Below, one piece after another: positions 36,425 to 45,062 of a stretch of DNA of 63,626 nt. Below the pieces are notes generated by a model. It had not been told where the DNA came from. It saw nothing but the letters and a program-made list of their open reading frames with translations, and did not search any database. Position numbers and translations under genes: made by a program. The DNA lies in the NCBI GenBank assembly GCA_021734805.1, contig JAIPIG010000006.1, positions 1 to 63,626 on the forward strand. The letters are read 5' to 3'. How positions within the stretch are numbered: position 1 is the stretch's first letter; every line of letters starts with the position of its first letter. Source of the stretch: Simkaniaceae bacterium (GTDB lineage Bacteria; Chlamydiota; Chlamydiia; Chlamydiales; JACRBE01).

Positions 36425-37330
36425 ATGCAAGATAATGATGGATTCCCCCTACTTCCCCTACTTGATGCCATGGATGTCGAGATTCTAATGCATCGGGATG
36501 CCCATTTTGGGAGCAATTTTGATGTGATGCTCGATTATTACGAAGAGGGGGGCGTGGGTGTTGTCGATGACTTTGAAATCAAGAGAATCAAAGAGCTTCA
36601 AGCTCAAGAAAAAGCTGTAGGACAAAATCTCTCTGAGATTCTCATGCCTCTACCCGCTCAACAAATCGTCGAGAGAGCTAAAAAATTGTATCACGATTTG
36701 CGCGATGTGTACGCAACAGCCTCGTCTTCCGATAGCATGCCCTGTTTAATGAGCGATTTGATCCTATCCGAAGAAGAAGTGCCTCAAGAAGAAATGGAAA
36801 AACTAGTGGCTTTGGGAAAAAAAGTGACTAAACCATTAATACATCTGCTCAATTCCGATGTGTTTTATGACCCCTTGTTCCCGGGATATGGACGCGTGCC
36901 TATTTTTGCTGCGCAGTGCTTGGCTAAAATCCAAGATGAGAGTGTGATTCCCTTTCTATTTTCCGCACTTAATCAAGACAACTTTTTTACTGATGAAGAA
37001 ATTATTAAAGCGCTGCTCTCTTTTGGAGCTCCTGCAAAAGATTTTTTGATCAAGCGGTTGGTTACAAAACCGTATACAAAAGACAATGAGCATGCCATTA
37101 TCACTCTTTCTTCTTTAGGGGATGATCCGGAAGTGGCACATGTCGCATTATCTGTCTTAGAAGACGAGGAAATGCGCAAGCATGAAGCGTTTTGTATTTA
37201 TCTGATTTTTACTTGCTCGGGTTTGATGCATGAGAAAGAGCGCGCTCGGTTTAAAGCACTGCTTTCGCATTCCGATCTCTCTGAAGCTCTAAAAAAAGAA
37301 ATGAAAGTCGTTATAAATCATTGGAAATAG
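36425..37330 (+). CDS. HEAT-repeat-like protein, unknown function
   Basis: 301 residues, cytosolic. Residues about 130-290 show HEAT-like helix pairs (VTKPLIHLLNSD, VPIFAAQCLAKIQDESVIPF, IIKALLSFGAPAKDFLIKRL, AIITLSSLGDDPEVAHVALS). The first 80 residues are unrelated and acidic. It begins 14 bases after lipA in the same direction and is followed by the zinc-ribbon gene. Chlamydial homologs are likely; function unknown. Confidence 0.65.
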   Translation: MQDNDGFPLLPLLDAMDVEILMHRDAHFGSNFDVMLDYYEEGGVGVVDDFEIKRIKELQAQEKAVGQNLSEILMPLPAQQIVERAKKLYHDLRDVYATASSSDSMPCLMSDLILSEEEVPQEEMEKLVALGKKVTKPLIHLLNSDVFYDPLFPGYGRVPIFAAQCLAKIQDESVIPFLFSALNQDNFFTDEEIIKALLSFGAPAKDFLIKRLVTKPYTKDNEHAIITLSSLGDDPEVAHVALSVLEDEEMRKHEAFCIYLIFTCSGLMHEKERARFKALLSHSDLSEALKKEMKVVINHWK

Positions 37331-37379
37331 AATTATCTTTTTGTGTATACCGATAGGAGTCGAAAATATTGAGGAGAAG

Positions 37380-37895
37380 ATGGATAAAGAGATTATGTTG
37401 CATGAGCGGACAAAATTGTGTCAATTCTGTGAAGGAGATGTTCCTTTAGATGCACAAGAGTGCCCTTTTTGTGGACAACTTTTATCTGAGCCCATTGCAT
37501 CACCTGATGATGAACCCCCGGCGGCCTCTTCATTCGCCAATCGGTATGATCCACCCTATGCTCCCGATATTAAACTTAAGAGATCCCATCCTCAAACGAA
37601 TGTTTCCGATCCCTTTGCAGAGCATAAGGCTGAGTTTGAGCGCAATGTAAAGCAAGCCAATCCAAAAGCCCCCCTTCAGTCTCAAGAGGGAAAGATGCAT
37701 TTGGCCTCTATTTTCTTGCTGACAATTGGAGCGCAGCTCTTAACGATCGGTCTTCTGATTTTGTTTTTTTCAACGGATGGGGAGCTCACGCTTCAGTGGA
37801 AGAGTAAGTATTGGTATATCTATAGCCTGCTTGCACTGCCTCTTCTTTTTTTCGGCAGAAGATCACTTCGAAAAATCGACGGCAATGCGGGCTAA
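37380..37895 (+). CDS. Zinc-ribbon membrane protein
   Basis: 171 residues from ATG 37380, behind GAGGAG. The N-terminal zinc ribbon CQFCEGDVPLDAQECPFCGQ (C-x2-C-x10-C-x2-C) is followed by a Pro-rich linker and two C-terminal TM segments (IFLLTIGAQLLTIGLLILFF; WYIYSLLALPLLFFG). Such proteins sit in the inner membrane with a cytosolic ribbon. The stop codon is in the loop of a 10-bp hairpin that may end the lpdA-lipA transcript. Confidence 0.7.
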   Translation: MDKEIMLHERTKLCQFCEGDVPLDAQECPFCGQLLSEPIASPDDEPPAASSFANRYDPPYAPDIKLKRSHPQTNVSDPFAEHKAEFERNVKQANPKAPLQSQEGKMHLASIFLLTIGAQLLTIGLLILFFSTDGELTLQWKSKYWYIYSLLALPLLFFGRRSLRKIDGNAG

Positions 37896-37905
37896 CCCGC
37901 ATTGC
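37882..37905 (+). terminator. Hairpin at the end of the lpdA-lipA gene group
   Basis: GCAATGCGGG-CTAA-CCCGCATTGC, a perfect 10-bp GC-rich stem whose loop holds the stop codon. No U-run follows, so it is either an atypical terminator or a 3'-end stabiliser. Confidence 0.6.
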
Positions 37906-37993
37906 TCCAAAATACGGATTATGAGGGCGGCGGTCCGCCATACAACCCAATACCATCCAACCGCTATGAGTAAGATGATAAGGCATTTATGGC

Positions 37994-38008
37994 TAAAATG
38001 CTACTGGA
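37994..38008. repeat. 15-bp direct repeat, left copy
   Basis: TAAAATGCTACTGGA, identical to 39206-39220; the two bracket the rhuM-like gene. Confidence 0.6.
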
Positions 38009-38067
38009 TTTTATTGGGTTTTGATGGTGCAATAGGCAAGTCGTTGCACCGCCTGTGCACCGTGGGA

Positions 38068-39105
38068 TTAAGAAGGTTTGCGTTTTTTTGAGCTTTTCTT
38101 TGGACTGATCGAGTTAATTTGTTTAACTTCTTTAATAGCCTCGATAAAATGCTTTTCAACTGGAGAAGAAAGCTCATTTAATTGTTGCCGGTATTTAGCG
38201 TATTCCGCCTTTGCCTTATTTAGAGCAATTTGATGACTAATCTTTCCTGCATGGGTAAGGATATTTCGATCGCTAATGCGTAGAAAATCATCTAATTTGA
38301 CTATCCACTCTCTCATATACATGGGTTTACGACTGAGAGCTTGTAATTCTGCAAAGTCGAGATACATTGAAACAATGCGATTAAGAGTTTCGAGTTCCTG
38401 GTTGTTTAGATAATTTTTTGCAATCCCAACATCTGGAGCACGTAAACTGTTGCCGGTCCATGAGGTAAGCCCCATATTTGGCTTTGTAGAATCCGCTCGA
38501 GTATGGATTATTTCAGCCGCGGTATATCCGTGAGCAGCCCAATGCATTTTGTTTTGCACAATAGCAAAAAACTCTTCAGATAAGTTTGAACGTGGGTTGT
38601 AATCAATGCTGGTGGCATAAATATCGAGTACCTTCCGCCAAAAAACCTTTTCCGATGAGCGGATGTCTCTAATGCGAGCCAAAAGCTCATCAAAATAATT
38701 ACCCCCACCAGATTGTTTCAATCGCTCATCATCTAAGACAAATCCTTTGATAAGAAATTCTTTCAATCGTTGAGTTGCCCAAATGCGAAACTGTGTACCC
38801 CTATGCGATGCAACTCGGTAGCCAACAGAGATGATAACATCAAGATTATAGTGAATAACCTGATAATTCTTACCATCTGCGGCAGTTATCCGGAAATTCC
38901 GGACAACTGAATCTTCTATTAGTTCGCCCCCATTAAAAATATTTTTTATATGCTCTGAAATCGTTCTCTTATCTTTATCGAATAGCTCACTCATTTGAGC
39001 TTGATTTAGCCAAACAGTTTCATCGAGAAGTCGTACTTCAACTTTAGTAAGACCGTCTTCGGTTTGATATAGAATTAGATCGCTATCAGGCACATTGTTT
39101 TTCAT
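38068..39105 (-). CDS. RhuM-family protein
   Basis: 345 residues. Strong match to the RhuM family: LILYQTEDGLTKVEVRLLDE, VWLNQAQMSELF, ISEHIKNIF, VIHYNLDVIISVGYRV, FRIWATQRLKEFLIKGFVLD. First described in Salmonella pathogenicity island 3; the N-terminal part resembles a phage-type HTH/KilA-like DNA-binding region and the biochemical role is unknown. The C-terminal tail is Lys/Ser-rich. It sits alone between 15-bp direct repeats and beside a YhcG remnant, so it is likely acquired. Confidence 0.92.
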   Translation of the reverse strand: MKNNVPDSDLILYQTEDGLTKVEVRLLDETVWLNQAQMSELFDKDKRTISEHIKNIFNGGELIEDSVVRNFRITAADGKNYQVIHYNLDVIISVGYRVASHRGTQFRIWATQRLKEFLIKGFVLDDERLKQSGGGNYFDELLARIRDIRSSEKVFWRKVLDIYATSIDYNPRSNLSEEFFAIVQNKMHWAAHGYTAAEIIHTRADSTKPNMGLTSWTGNSLRAPDVGIAKNYLNNQELETLNRIVSMYLDFAELQALSRKPMYMREWIVKLDDFLRISDRNILTHAGKISHQIALNKAKAEYAKYRQQLNELSSPVEKHFIEAIKEVKQINSISPKKSSKKRKPS

Positions 39106-39205
39106 TATAAAGGAGTCCTAATTTTTTATAATCGGGGCCGGTTATATCCCTCTTATTCCATTATGGAGTCGGATTTGGCATCCCAGATGTTAGAAAGATT
39201 TTGCT

Positions 39206-39220
39206 TAAAATGCTACTGGA
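39206..39220. repeat. 15-bp direct repeat, right copy
   Basis: Identical to 37994-38008. It overlaps the 3' end of the yhcG remnant, where homology to the family stops. Confidence 0.6.
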
Positions 39221-39410
39221 ATTTAGGCGATTCAACAGCTAAATCAGAATGAGGCCCCGGAAGGGTTAAAGCGAAATTATTCACCGCCTTCTCTTTACGC
39301 TTGTGTAGTTCAAATTCAATCCACATCACTAAAGCATTTCTAGACCATCCATTTTTGATCGTTTGCTGAGCGTACCAAAGACGGTCTTTATGCTGTTCAA
39401 GGCGCAGCAC
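39213..39410 (-). pseudogene. YhcG/DUF1016 (PD-(D/E)XK-type) gene fragment
   Basis: A 65-codon frame whose middle reads LWYAQQTIKNGWSRNALVMW and KAVNNFALTLPGPHSDLA, a clear match to the central part of DUF1016/YhcG proteins (about 330 residues when complete). Both the N-terminal domain and the C-terminal nuclease-like domain are missing. Homology stops at SDLA, where the 15-bp repeat begins. Not functional. Confidence 0.85.
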
Positions 39411-39438
39411 AACTAAACGTTATTTTTGATAAATGGTA

Positions 39439-40131
39439 TTATGCGTGGGATTTTAAAAGTTTTGGGGTTTTAGCTTTCTTTTCTGCAATGAGATCGAGCC
39501 TAATGCGTTTGAAGAGCATTTCTAATGGCGCTTTTTCCTTAAGTAATGGCGGAGCCTCTTTGCCAAGCCTTACTTCCCATGTGTCATCGGCGCTAGGGGA
39601 TAAACGGACGGTAAAGAGGGTGTCAATGTCTCGAGCTTTTAAATGATAAGTCAAAGTCATTGAGCCGGTAGAAGGGAGCTCTTTAGGCTCTGTACGGGTA
39701 AAATCATTGAAAGAAATAAGATGAAGCCAATGAAAGACAGTGTGGGCAAGGGAGACGATGGTGCTTGCCACTGACACAATGTAGAGTGGAAAGTGGAGAT
39801 AGGGATTTTCCAACAGGCGGTATTGAAAAAATAGGCTGACAAGGGAATGGGTGACGAAGTAGGCCGGAAGGCATTGAGTGATTTCATGAACAAGACGATT
39901 TTCCCAGAAGAAAGACGTGAGGGGGTGTTTTGCTGCTGAGAAAATATATTGCATGCCAAAGAAAACAGGTGCTGCCACGGCAATCACTCGAAAGGGGGTG
40001 TGGGGGATTTGCATCCAGGATTGGGGTGTTTTGAGATACCGCTCATATCCATAAAGGAGCACCCCCGCACATGCTCCCAGCAGGGTTCTTGAGCGGAGTG
40101 TGGGAGAATCAAAGGGAAGAACAGCCGTCAT
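39439..40131 (-). CDS. Inner-membrane protein, unknown function
   Basis: 230 residues with four to five hydrophobic segments in the first 130 (LLGACAGVLLYGYERYL, FRVIAVAAPVFFGMQYIF, CLPAYFVTHSLVSLFF, FPLYIVSVASTIVSLAHTVF), then a soluble C-terminal domain of about 90 residues. Eight bases separate it from the secA stop on the same strand, so it is probably co-transcribed downstream of secA. I do not recognise the family. Confidence 0.6.
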   Translation of the reverse strand: MTAVLPFDSPTLRSRTLLGACAGVLLYGYERYLKTPQSWMQIPHTPFRVIAVAAPVFFGMQYIFSAAKHPLTSFFWENRLVHEITQCLPAYFVTHSLVSLFFQYRLLENPYLHFPLYIVSVASTIVSLAHTVFHWLHLISFNDFTRTEPKELPSTGSMTLTYHLKARDIDTLFTVRLSPSADDTWEVRLGKEAPPLLKEKAPLEMLFKRIRLDLIAEKKAKTPKLLKSHA

Positions 40132-40139
40132 ATTATCCT

Positions 40140-43043
40140 TTAGAGATCGATATATGTCTTATGGGGAATCGAGCGCGTTTGCAATCGATGAATCGTCTCT
40201 TTGATTTCTTGTGTTTGAGGTAAAATCATTTCAAATGCAAACAGGGCATGAGCGACATCTATTTTTAAATCGAGGCTAAAGCGATTAAATAGGGCAAAAG
40301 CTTCATGTTTAAATTCCATCAGAGGATCTTTTTGTCCAACAACGCGCATTGACACTTCCGTGCGTAGATTATCAATCGCAAGAAGATGCTCTTGCCAGTG
40401 AGAATCAAATGTCTTAATCAAGAGATTGCGAACCACATCGCGTAAGACGGATAGGGGATCGATTTCTCTTTGAGACATCTCTTGCACAACGGCAATGAGT
40501 TGCGCTTCGCCTTCGAGTTTTTTCTTAAAGGCGTTGATGATGGTATCAGTCACTTTAGTTTCAAGGGCTTCTGCTGAGATATAATCGTCATCGAATAGCG
40601 TTTCATCAAAAGAGATGGGGAAGTGCTCGTTAAGCCAAAGACGAAGGCCATTGGGATCCCAGCTGTTTTCTTGCTCTCTTGATTGTAAATATTGCATGGT
40701 CGTTTGAGTCATCAGCTGCTCAATCACATCATAAGCAATAAGGAAAGAGTCCTCTTCATGGAGAATCGCTTCACGGAAAGTATAGGCTTCTTGCCGCTGC
40801 TTATTCATCACATCATCATACTCAAGCGTGTGTTTGCGAATGGAATAGTTGCGCTGTTCAATTCTCTTTTGCGCCGTTTCAATGGATTTATTGAGAATGC
40901 CTGCAGTGATGGCTTCGCCTTCTTGTGGGCGATAGCGTTGTAAGATGGCCGTGATGCGCGGTGAGGCAAATAGTCGCATGAGCGAGTCTTCAAAAGAGAC
41001 ATAGAATTTAGAAGATCCCGGATCTCCTTGACGCGCAGAGCGGCCTCTCAGCTGACGGTCAATACGACGCGAGTGGTGACGTGTTGTCCCAATCACATAG
41101 AGACCGCCGAGCTCGGAAACGCCGGGTTCGAGTTTAATATCGGTTCCGCGTCCCGCCATGTTCGTTGCAACGGTAATAGCGCCTTTTTTACCGGCGTGGG
41201 CAATGATTTCAGCTTCTTTCGCATGATTTTTTGCGTTAAGGATCGTATGATCGAGTTTAGCCGTATGCAGAATGCGCGATAATTTTTCAGAAATTTCAAC
41301 GGATTCCGTTCCGATGAGAATAGGGCGACCCTTCTCATGGACTGCTTGGATTTCTTTAAGGATCGCTTGGTATTTTTCCCTTTCCGTCATGTACACTTCA
41401 TCGTTAAAATCAGCGCGAACACAGCGGCGATGTGTTGGGATTTCGAGAACATCCAGTTTGTAAATCTCTTTAAATTCACCCGCTTCCGTCATTGCAGTTC
41501 CGGTCATGCCGGCCAGTCCGTCATACATGCGGAAATAGTTTTGAAGCGTAATGGTCGCATAGGTTTGTGTTTCTCCCTGGATAGAGACGCCTTCTTTTGC
41601 TTCAATGGCCTGATGGAGTCCGTCAGAGAAACGGCGTCCGGGTTGTGGACGTCCGGTATGTTCATCAATAATAACAATTTTATTGTCTTGAACAATGTAG
41701 TCGATATCTTTTTCCATTAAGAGGTGAGCGCGGAAGAGTTGGCGCACATTATGAGCGCGCTCTTTTTTCGCGGCATCTTCTTGTCTTAGCGCAATTTTGC
41801 GATTGAGCTGTTCTTTATCTGAAATCGGCTCCGCATCGATTTTAGCATATTCGTCGCCAAGATCCATCATGACAAAATCGTCTTGTTGCGTTCCCTCTCC
41901 GGCATTTGCCCAAGCATGGATCCCTTTGTCGGTCAATTCATAATCGGATGCTTTCTCATCGATAATGATATAGAGCTCTGATAAGAGTTTGAGTTTTTCT
42001 TCTTTATTTTGATCGGAATAGAAATTTGTTTCCCAAGTTTCCAGGCGTGCTCGTAAATCGGGATGCTCTTTAATGCGCTTGAGCGTTTTATGGCGGGGCA
42101 TCCCCTTGCTCAAAAGCCATAATGAGCGAAAGGCGTCATCGACTTCTTTTTCTTTGCCTTTAGGGATGATGAGAGCTTCATCACTCGCTTGCATTAAGCC
42201 GAGCTCTTCGAGTTTCTTTGATGTTTTTGAGGCCAATTCATTGCAAAAATTGCGCTGTAGACGGACGATTTCACTCACCGGACTTTTAAGCTCATCATAC
42301 ATCTGCTTCGATGCAGCCATAGGTCCTGAAATAATTAAGGGGGTGCGCGCCTCATCGACTAAGATCGAGTCGACCTCATCGATAATGGCGAAATAGTGGC
42401 CCCTCTGAACGAGATCTTCTTTGCGCTGAGCCATTGAGTTGTCTCTCAAGTAATCAAAGCCAAACTCAGAAGCAGTTCCGTAAACGATATCACTCTCATA
42501 AATATGTTGACGCTCTTCTATGGAAGTTTCATTTGTCAGCGCTGCAATGCGCAGTCCTAACCATTTAAAAATGCTTCCAATCCATTCGCAGTCTCTCATT
42601 GCAAGATAATCGTTGACCGTGACAAGGTGGACAGGTTTTTTTGTGAGAGCCCTTAAGTAAAGGGGCATCGTCGCCGTGAGCGTTTTTCCTTCTCCCGTTT
42701 CCATCTCTGCAATGCAGCCATAGTGCATGGCAATGCCGCCGATAAGCTGCACGTCATAGGGAATCATATCCCACTTTTGATTATATCCCGATACGTGGAT
42801 CTCCGTACCGGCTAAGCGGCGGCAGGTGTTTTTAACGACGGCAAATGCTTCCGGCAGCATATGATCAAGGGATTCTCCATTTGCGAATCGCGCTTGAAAT
42901 TCGGCCGTTTTCGATTTCAAATCGTCATCGGAGAGTTTTTTGAACTCTTCATCATAGGCATTAATTTGAGTGACAATTTTTTGGTATTTTTTAATCTGTC
43001 TTGATTGCGCCGTTCCAAAAATTTTCTTTAAAATGCCTGCCAT
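40140..43043 (-). CDS. secA: Preprotein translocase ATPase SecA
   Basis: 967 residues from ATG 43043; the extra upstream TTG is unlikely. It drives protein export through SecYEG. Walker A GEMETGEGKTL is near residue 100, the DEVD box is FAIIDEVDSILVDEARTPL, and the second nucleotide domain has GTDIKLEPGV and RGRSARQGDPGSSKFYVS. The C-terminal zinc-binding tail CxCxSGxxxxxC is absent, as in other Chlamydiae as far as I recall. There are chlamydia-type insertions in the preprotein cross-linking region. Confidence 0.97.
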   Translation of the reverse strand: MAGILKKIFGTAQSRQIKKYQKIVTQINAYDEEFKKLSDDDLKSKTAEFQARFANGESLDHMLPEAFAVVKNTCRRLAGTEIHVSGYNQKWDMIPYDVQLIGGIAMHYGCIAEMETGEGKTLTATMPLYLRALTKKPVHLVTVNDYLAMRDCEWIGSIFKWLGLRIAALTNETSIEERQHIYESDIVYGTASEFGFDYLRDNSMAQRKEDLVQRGHYFAIIDEVDSILVDEARTPLIISGPMAASKQMYDELKSPVSEIVRLQRNFCNELASKTSKKLEELGLMQASDEALIIPKGKEKEVDDAFRSLWLLSKGMPRHKTLKRIKEHPDLRARLETWETNFYSDQNKEEKLKLLSELYIIIDEKASDYELTDKGIHAWANAGEGTQQDDFVMMDLGDEYAKIDAEPISDKEQLNRKIALRQEDAAKKERAHNVRQLFRAHLLMEKDIDYIVQDNKIVIIDEHTGRPQPGRRFSDGLHQAIEAKEGVSIQGETQTYATITLQNYFRMYDGLAGMTGTAMTEAGEFKEIYKLDVLEIPTHRRCVRADFNDEVYMTEREKYQAILKEIQAVHEKGRPILIGTESVEISEKLSRILHTAKLDHTILNAKNHAKEAEIIAHAGKKGAITVATNMAGRGTDIKLEPGVSELGGLYVIGTTRHHSRRIDRQLRGRSARQGDPGSSKFYVSFEDSLMRLFASPRITAILQRYRPQEGEAITAGILNKSIETAQKRIEQRNYSIRKHTLEYDDVMNKQRQEAYTFREAILHEEDSFLIAYDVIEQLMTQTTMQYLQSREQENSWDPNGLRLWLNEHFPISFDETLFDDDYISAEALETKVTDTIINAFKKKLEGEAQLIAVVQEMSQREIDPLSVLRDVVRNLLIKTFDSHWQEHLLAIDNLRTEVSMRVVGQKDPLMEFKHEAFALFNRFSLDLKIDVAHALFAFEMILPQTQEIKETIHRLQTRSIPHKTYIDL

Positions 43044-43117
43044 AATCAACTAACCTTTGCGTTTTAAATCGATTATAATAGATCATTTTGTTTAAAGCAG
43101 CAATTCCTACTGAAAAA

Positions 43118-44065
43118 ATGTGTTTGAAACATCAATCGAGACGGCTGAAAAACCGCCTTTTTGTCTATGACAGACTGACAAAGAACGTTGTCGAAGAAAA
43201 AATTTATGGGGGGACTTTCCTCAAAATTCTCTATGGCAATGCTCCTTTTGTGTCGTGGATTGGCAAAGTCTTGCTTCCATTCATTTGTCGATTGCCGATG
43301 GCATCAAAATGGTATGGATTTTTGCAAAAAAGAAGTTTTTCCAAAGCAAAAATTATTCCCTTTATCCATAAATTTCATGTCACATCGGATGAATTTGAAA
43401 AGCCTGTGGAGGCTTTTGAGTCGTTTAATGATTTTTTTATCCGAAAACTCAAAAGAGACGCAAGGCCCATTGAAATGCGGGATGATGTTCTTATTTTACC
43501 GAGCGACGGGCGCTTTTTAGCCTTGCCTAATGCCTATGAATCGGGGGAGATTTGGGTTAAAGGACAATCCATTGATATCAAAGAACTCCTCGGCTACGAT
43601 CAAGAGCTGATCAAGCGCTATGATTGGGGCTCGATGCTCATCGCTCGACTCGCCCCTGTCGATTATCACCGCTTTCATTTTCCTTGCGATTGCATCCCCT
43701 CAGAGCCAAAGTTAATCAATGGTCCCCTCTATTCCGTCAATCCTATTGCCCTAAAGAACAATATCCGCTACCTGACCCAAAATAAGCGGGTGCTTACTCT
43801 CTTAGAGACTCGAGATTTTGGCGTGATTGCCTATATTGAAATCGGCGCAACCCATGTCGGATCGATCCATCAAACCTTCACTCCCGGACAGCCCTATAAA
43901 AAAGGGGACGAAAAGGGCTATTTTTCTTTTGGCGGATCAAGCCTCATCCTTCTCTTTGAACAAAATCGCATCCTCTTTTCTCAAGACCTCATCGAAAACA
44001 CCCAAAATCAAATTGAAACGTATGCCCATATGGGGCAAGTCATGGCTCTTAAAGTCTGTCCGTAA
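43118..44065 (+). CDS. psd: Phosphatidylserine decarboxylase proenzyme
   Basis: 315 residues from ATG 43118; a TTG at 43088 would add 10. The conserved regions VEAFESFNDFFIRKL, LILPSDGRF, RLAPVDYHRFHFP and EIGATHVGSI are present, and the self-cleavage motif is FGGSSLIL (GGSS, residues 272-275), where the Ser becomes the pyruvoyl group. It makes phosphatidylethanolamine at the inner membrane. Divergent from secA; the pair recalls the secA-psd-nth neighbourhood of C. trachomatis. Confidence 0.95.
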   Translation: MCLKHQSRRLKNRLFVYDRLTKNVVEEKIYGGTFLKILYGNAPFVSWIGKVLLPFICRLPMASKWYGFLQKRSFSKAKIIPFIHKFHVTSDEFEKPVEAFESFNDFFIRKLKRDARPIEMRDDVLILPSDGRFLALPNAYESGEIWVKGQSIDIKELLGYDQELIKRYDWGSMLIARLAPVDYHRFHFPCDCIPSEPKLINGPLYSVNPIALKNNIRYLTQNKRVLTLLETRDFGVIAYIEIGATHVGSIHQTFTPGQPYKKGDEKGYFSFGGSSLILLFEQNRILFSQDLIENTQNQIETYAHMGQVMALKVCP

Positions 44066-44131
44066 TAAAAGATAAACACAGACTCGAATTAAATGCGGTC
44101 TTAAACAACATTCCGGGGGCAACCGATTCAA

Positions 44132-44200
44132 GAGATTTGGCTTGGTATAGTTTTTCATACTGAGCCAAATCTCCATTGCTAAAATAGATTTGGCTTGGTT
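44132..44200. repeat. Alternating inverted word GAGATTTGGCT (three copies)
   Basis: GAGATTTGGCT (44132-44142) pairs with AGCCAAATCTC (44163-44173), and AGATTTGGCTTGGTT recurs at 44186-44200. The 20-base loop and two competing left/right arms could switch between hairpins. It lies in the 273-bp gap between the convergent psd and nth genes; no gene is seen in that gap. Confidence 0.55.
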
Positions 44201-44257
44201 AGGGGTGTAGTGCTTTGTGTAGAACCTTTTAAGAACTGATAATAAACGATTTAAAAA

Positions 44258-44305
44258 ATATGCGGAGAATAAGCCGAATAATCTCCGCATATTCTGCGGA
44301 GATTA
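44258..44305 (-). terminator. Nested palindromes 3' of nth
   Basis: TAATCTCCGCA-TATTC-TGCGGAGATTA (44279-44305) is a perfect 11-bp stem, and ATATGCGGAGA (44258-44268) can pair instead with TCTCCGCATAT (44282-44292). Placed between the convergent ends of psd and nth, it may act as a two-way terminator, though no long U-run is present. Confidence 0.5.
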
Positions 44306-44338
44306 GCCTTGTCATGCTTCGGAATTTGAAGGGTGAAC

Positions 44339-44956
44339 TTATTGGTGTAGGGCGGAGCAGATGGGGCAGTTTTCCACTTTGTGGCCGCGCGCCGGGCAGA
44401 AAGCGCGGGCAAAGAGAATGATTTGGAGATGGACTTTGCCCCAAGTGGCTTTGGCAAAGAGCTCTTTGAGATCCGCCTCAACTTGTTTGACATTTTTTCC
44501 ACTCGAGAGGCCCCAGCGCTGTGCGCAGCGAAAGATATGCGTATCAACGGGGAAGGCAGGGCGATGAAAGGCTTGCACCATCACAACACTTGCCGTTTTA
44601 TGCCCTACGCCGGGAAGCGCTTCGAGCTCTTCCATAGTACGCGGGACATGTCCATTATATTGTTCAACTAAGATTTTTGATAAATTGCGAATGGCTTTTG
44701 ATTTGGTCGCTGCTAAGCCGCAGGGGCGAATGATCCCTTCGATTTGTTTAGCGCTGAGCCTGGCCATCTTTTCCGGTGTATCGGCTTCCTTAAATAGAAG
44801 CGGGGTGATGTCATTCACTCGCGCATCAGTGCATTGTGCAGATAGGAGGACGGCAATAAGGAGTGTGTAGGCATTGTGATGCTTGAGGGGAATAGCGGGA
44901 TGGGGAAAGTGTTTGTTTAGCAAGCGTTTGACGATAGCCACATTGTCTTTTTTCAT
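44339..44956 (-). CDS. nth: Endonuclease III (DNA glycosylase/AP lyase)
   Basis: 205 residues from ATG 44956. Removes oxidised pyrimidines. The helix-hairpin-helix LEALPGVGHKTASVV contains the catalytic Lys, and FPVDTHIFR the catalytic Asp. The C-terminal iron-sulfur loop is atypical: CPARGHKVENCPIC gives three Cys with spacing x9 and x2, against C-x6-C-x2-C-x5-C in the E. coli enzyme, and the fourth Cys is missing because the protein ends at SALHQ. The 4Fe-4S cluster may be altered or lost. Confidence 0.94.
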   Translation of the reverse strand: MKKDNVAIVKRLLNKHFPHPAIPLKHHNAYTLLIAVLLSAQCTDARVNDITPLLFKEADTPEKMARLSAKQIEGIIRPCGLAATKSKAIRNLSKILVEQYNGHVPRTMEELEALPGVGHKTASVVMVQAFHRPAFPVDTHIFRCAQRWGLSSGKNVKQVEADLKELFAKATWGKVHLQIILFARAFCPARGHKVENCPICSALHQ

Positions 44957-45027
44957 TCGTTGTATATTATACTGCGAGTGCACCTTAAGCAATAATTAAA
45001 TTGCTGCAATTTAAAGAAAATGTTAAT

Positions 45028-45059
45028 GTCCCCTCCTATTATTTAATAATAAGGGGGAC
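45028..45059 (+). promoter_or_regulatory. Leader hairpin enclosing the Shine-Dalgarno of the 45063 gene
   Basis: GTCCCC...TATTATT pairs with AATAATA...GGGGAC around a small loop; the right arm contains AAGGGGG, the ribosome site 3-10 bases before ATG 45063. Opening of the hairpin would control translation of the three-gene unit. Confidence 0.45.
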
Positions 45060-45062
45060 AAA

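Noticed and set aside
37897-38091. Plus-strand frame after the zinc-ribbon gene that looked like a small membrane protein
   Set aside because: No start with a ribosome site, runs through a hairpin and into the end of the convergent rhuM gene; no family recognised.
43937-44290. 117-codon minus frame between psd and nth
   Set aside because: Half of it is antisense to the psd active-site region and the rest lies in inverted repeats; no consistent protein pattern.
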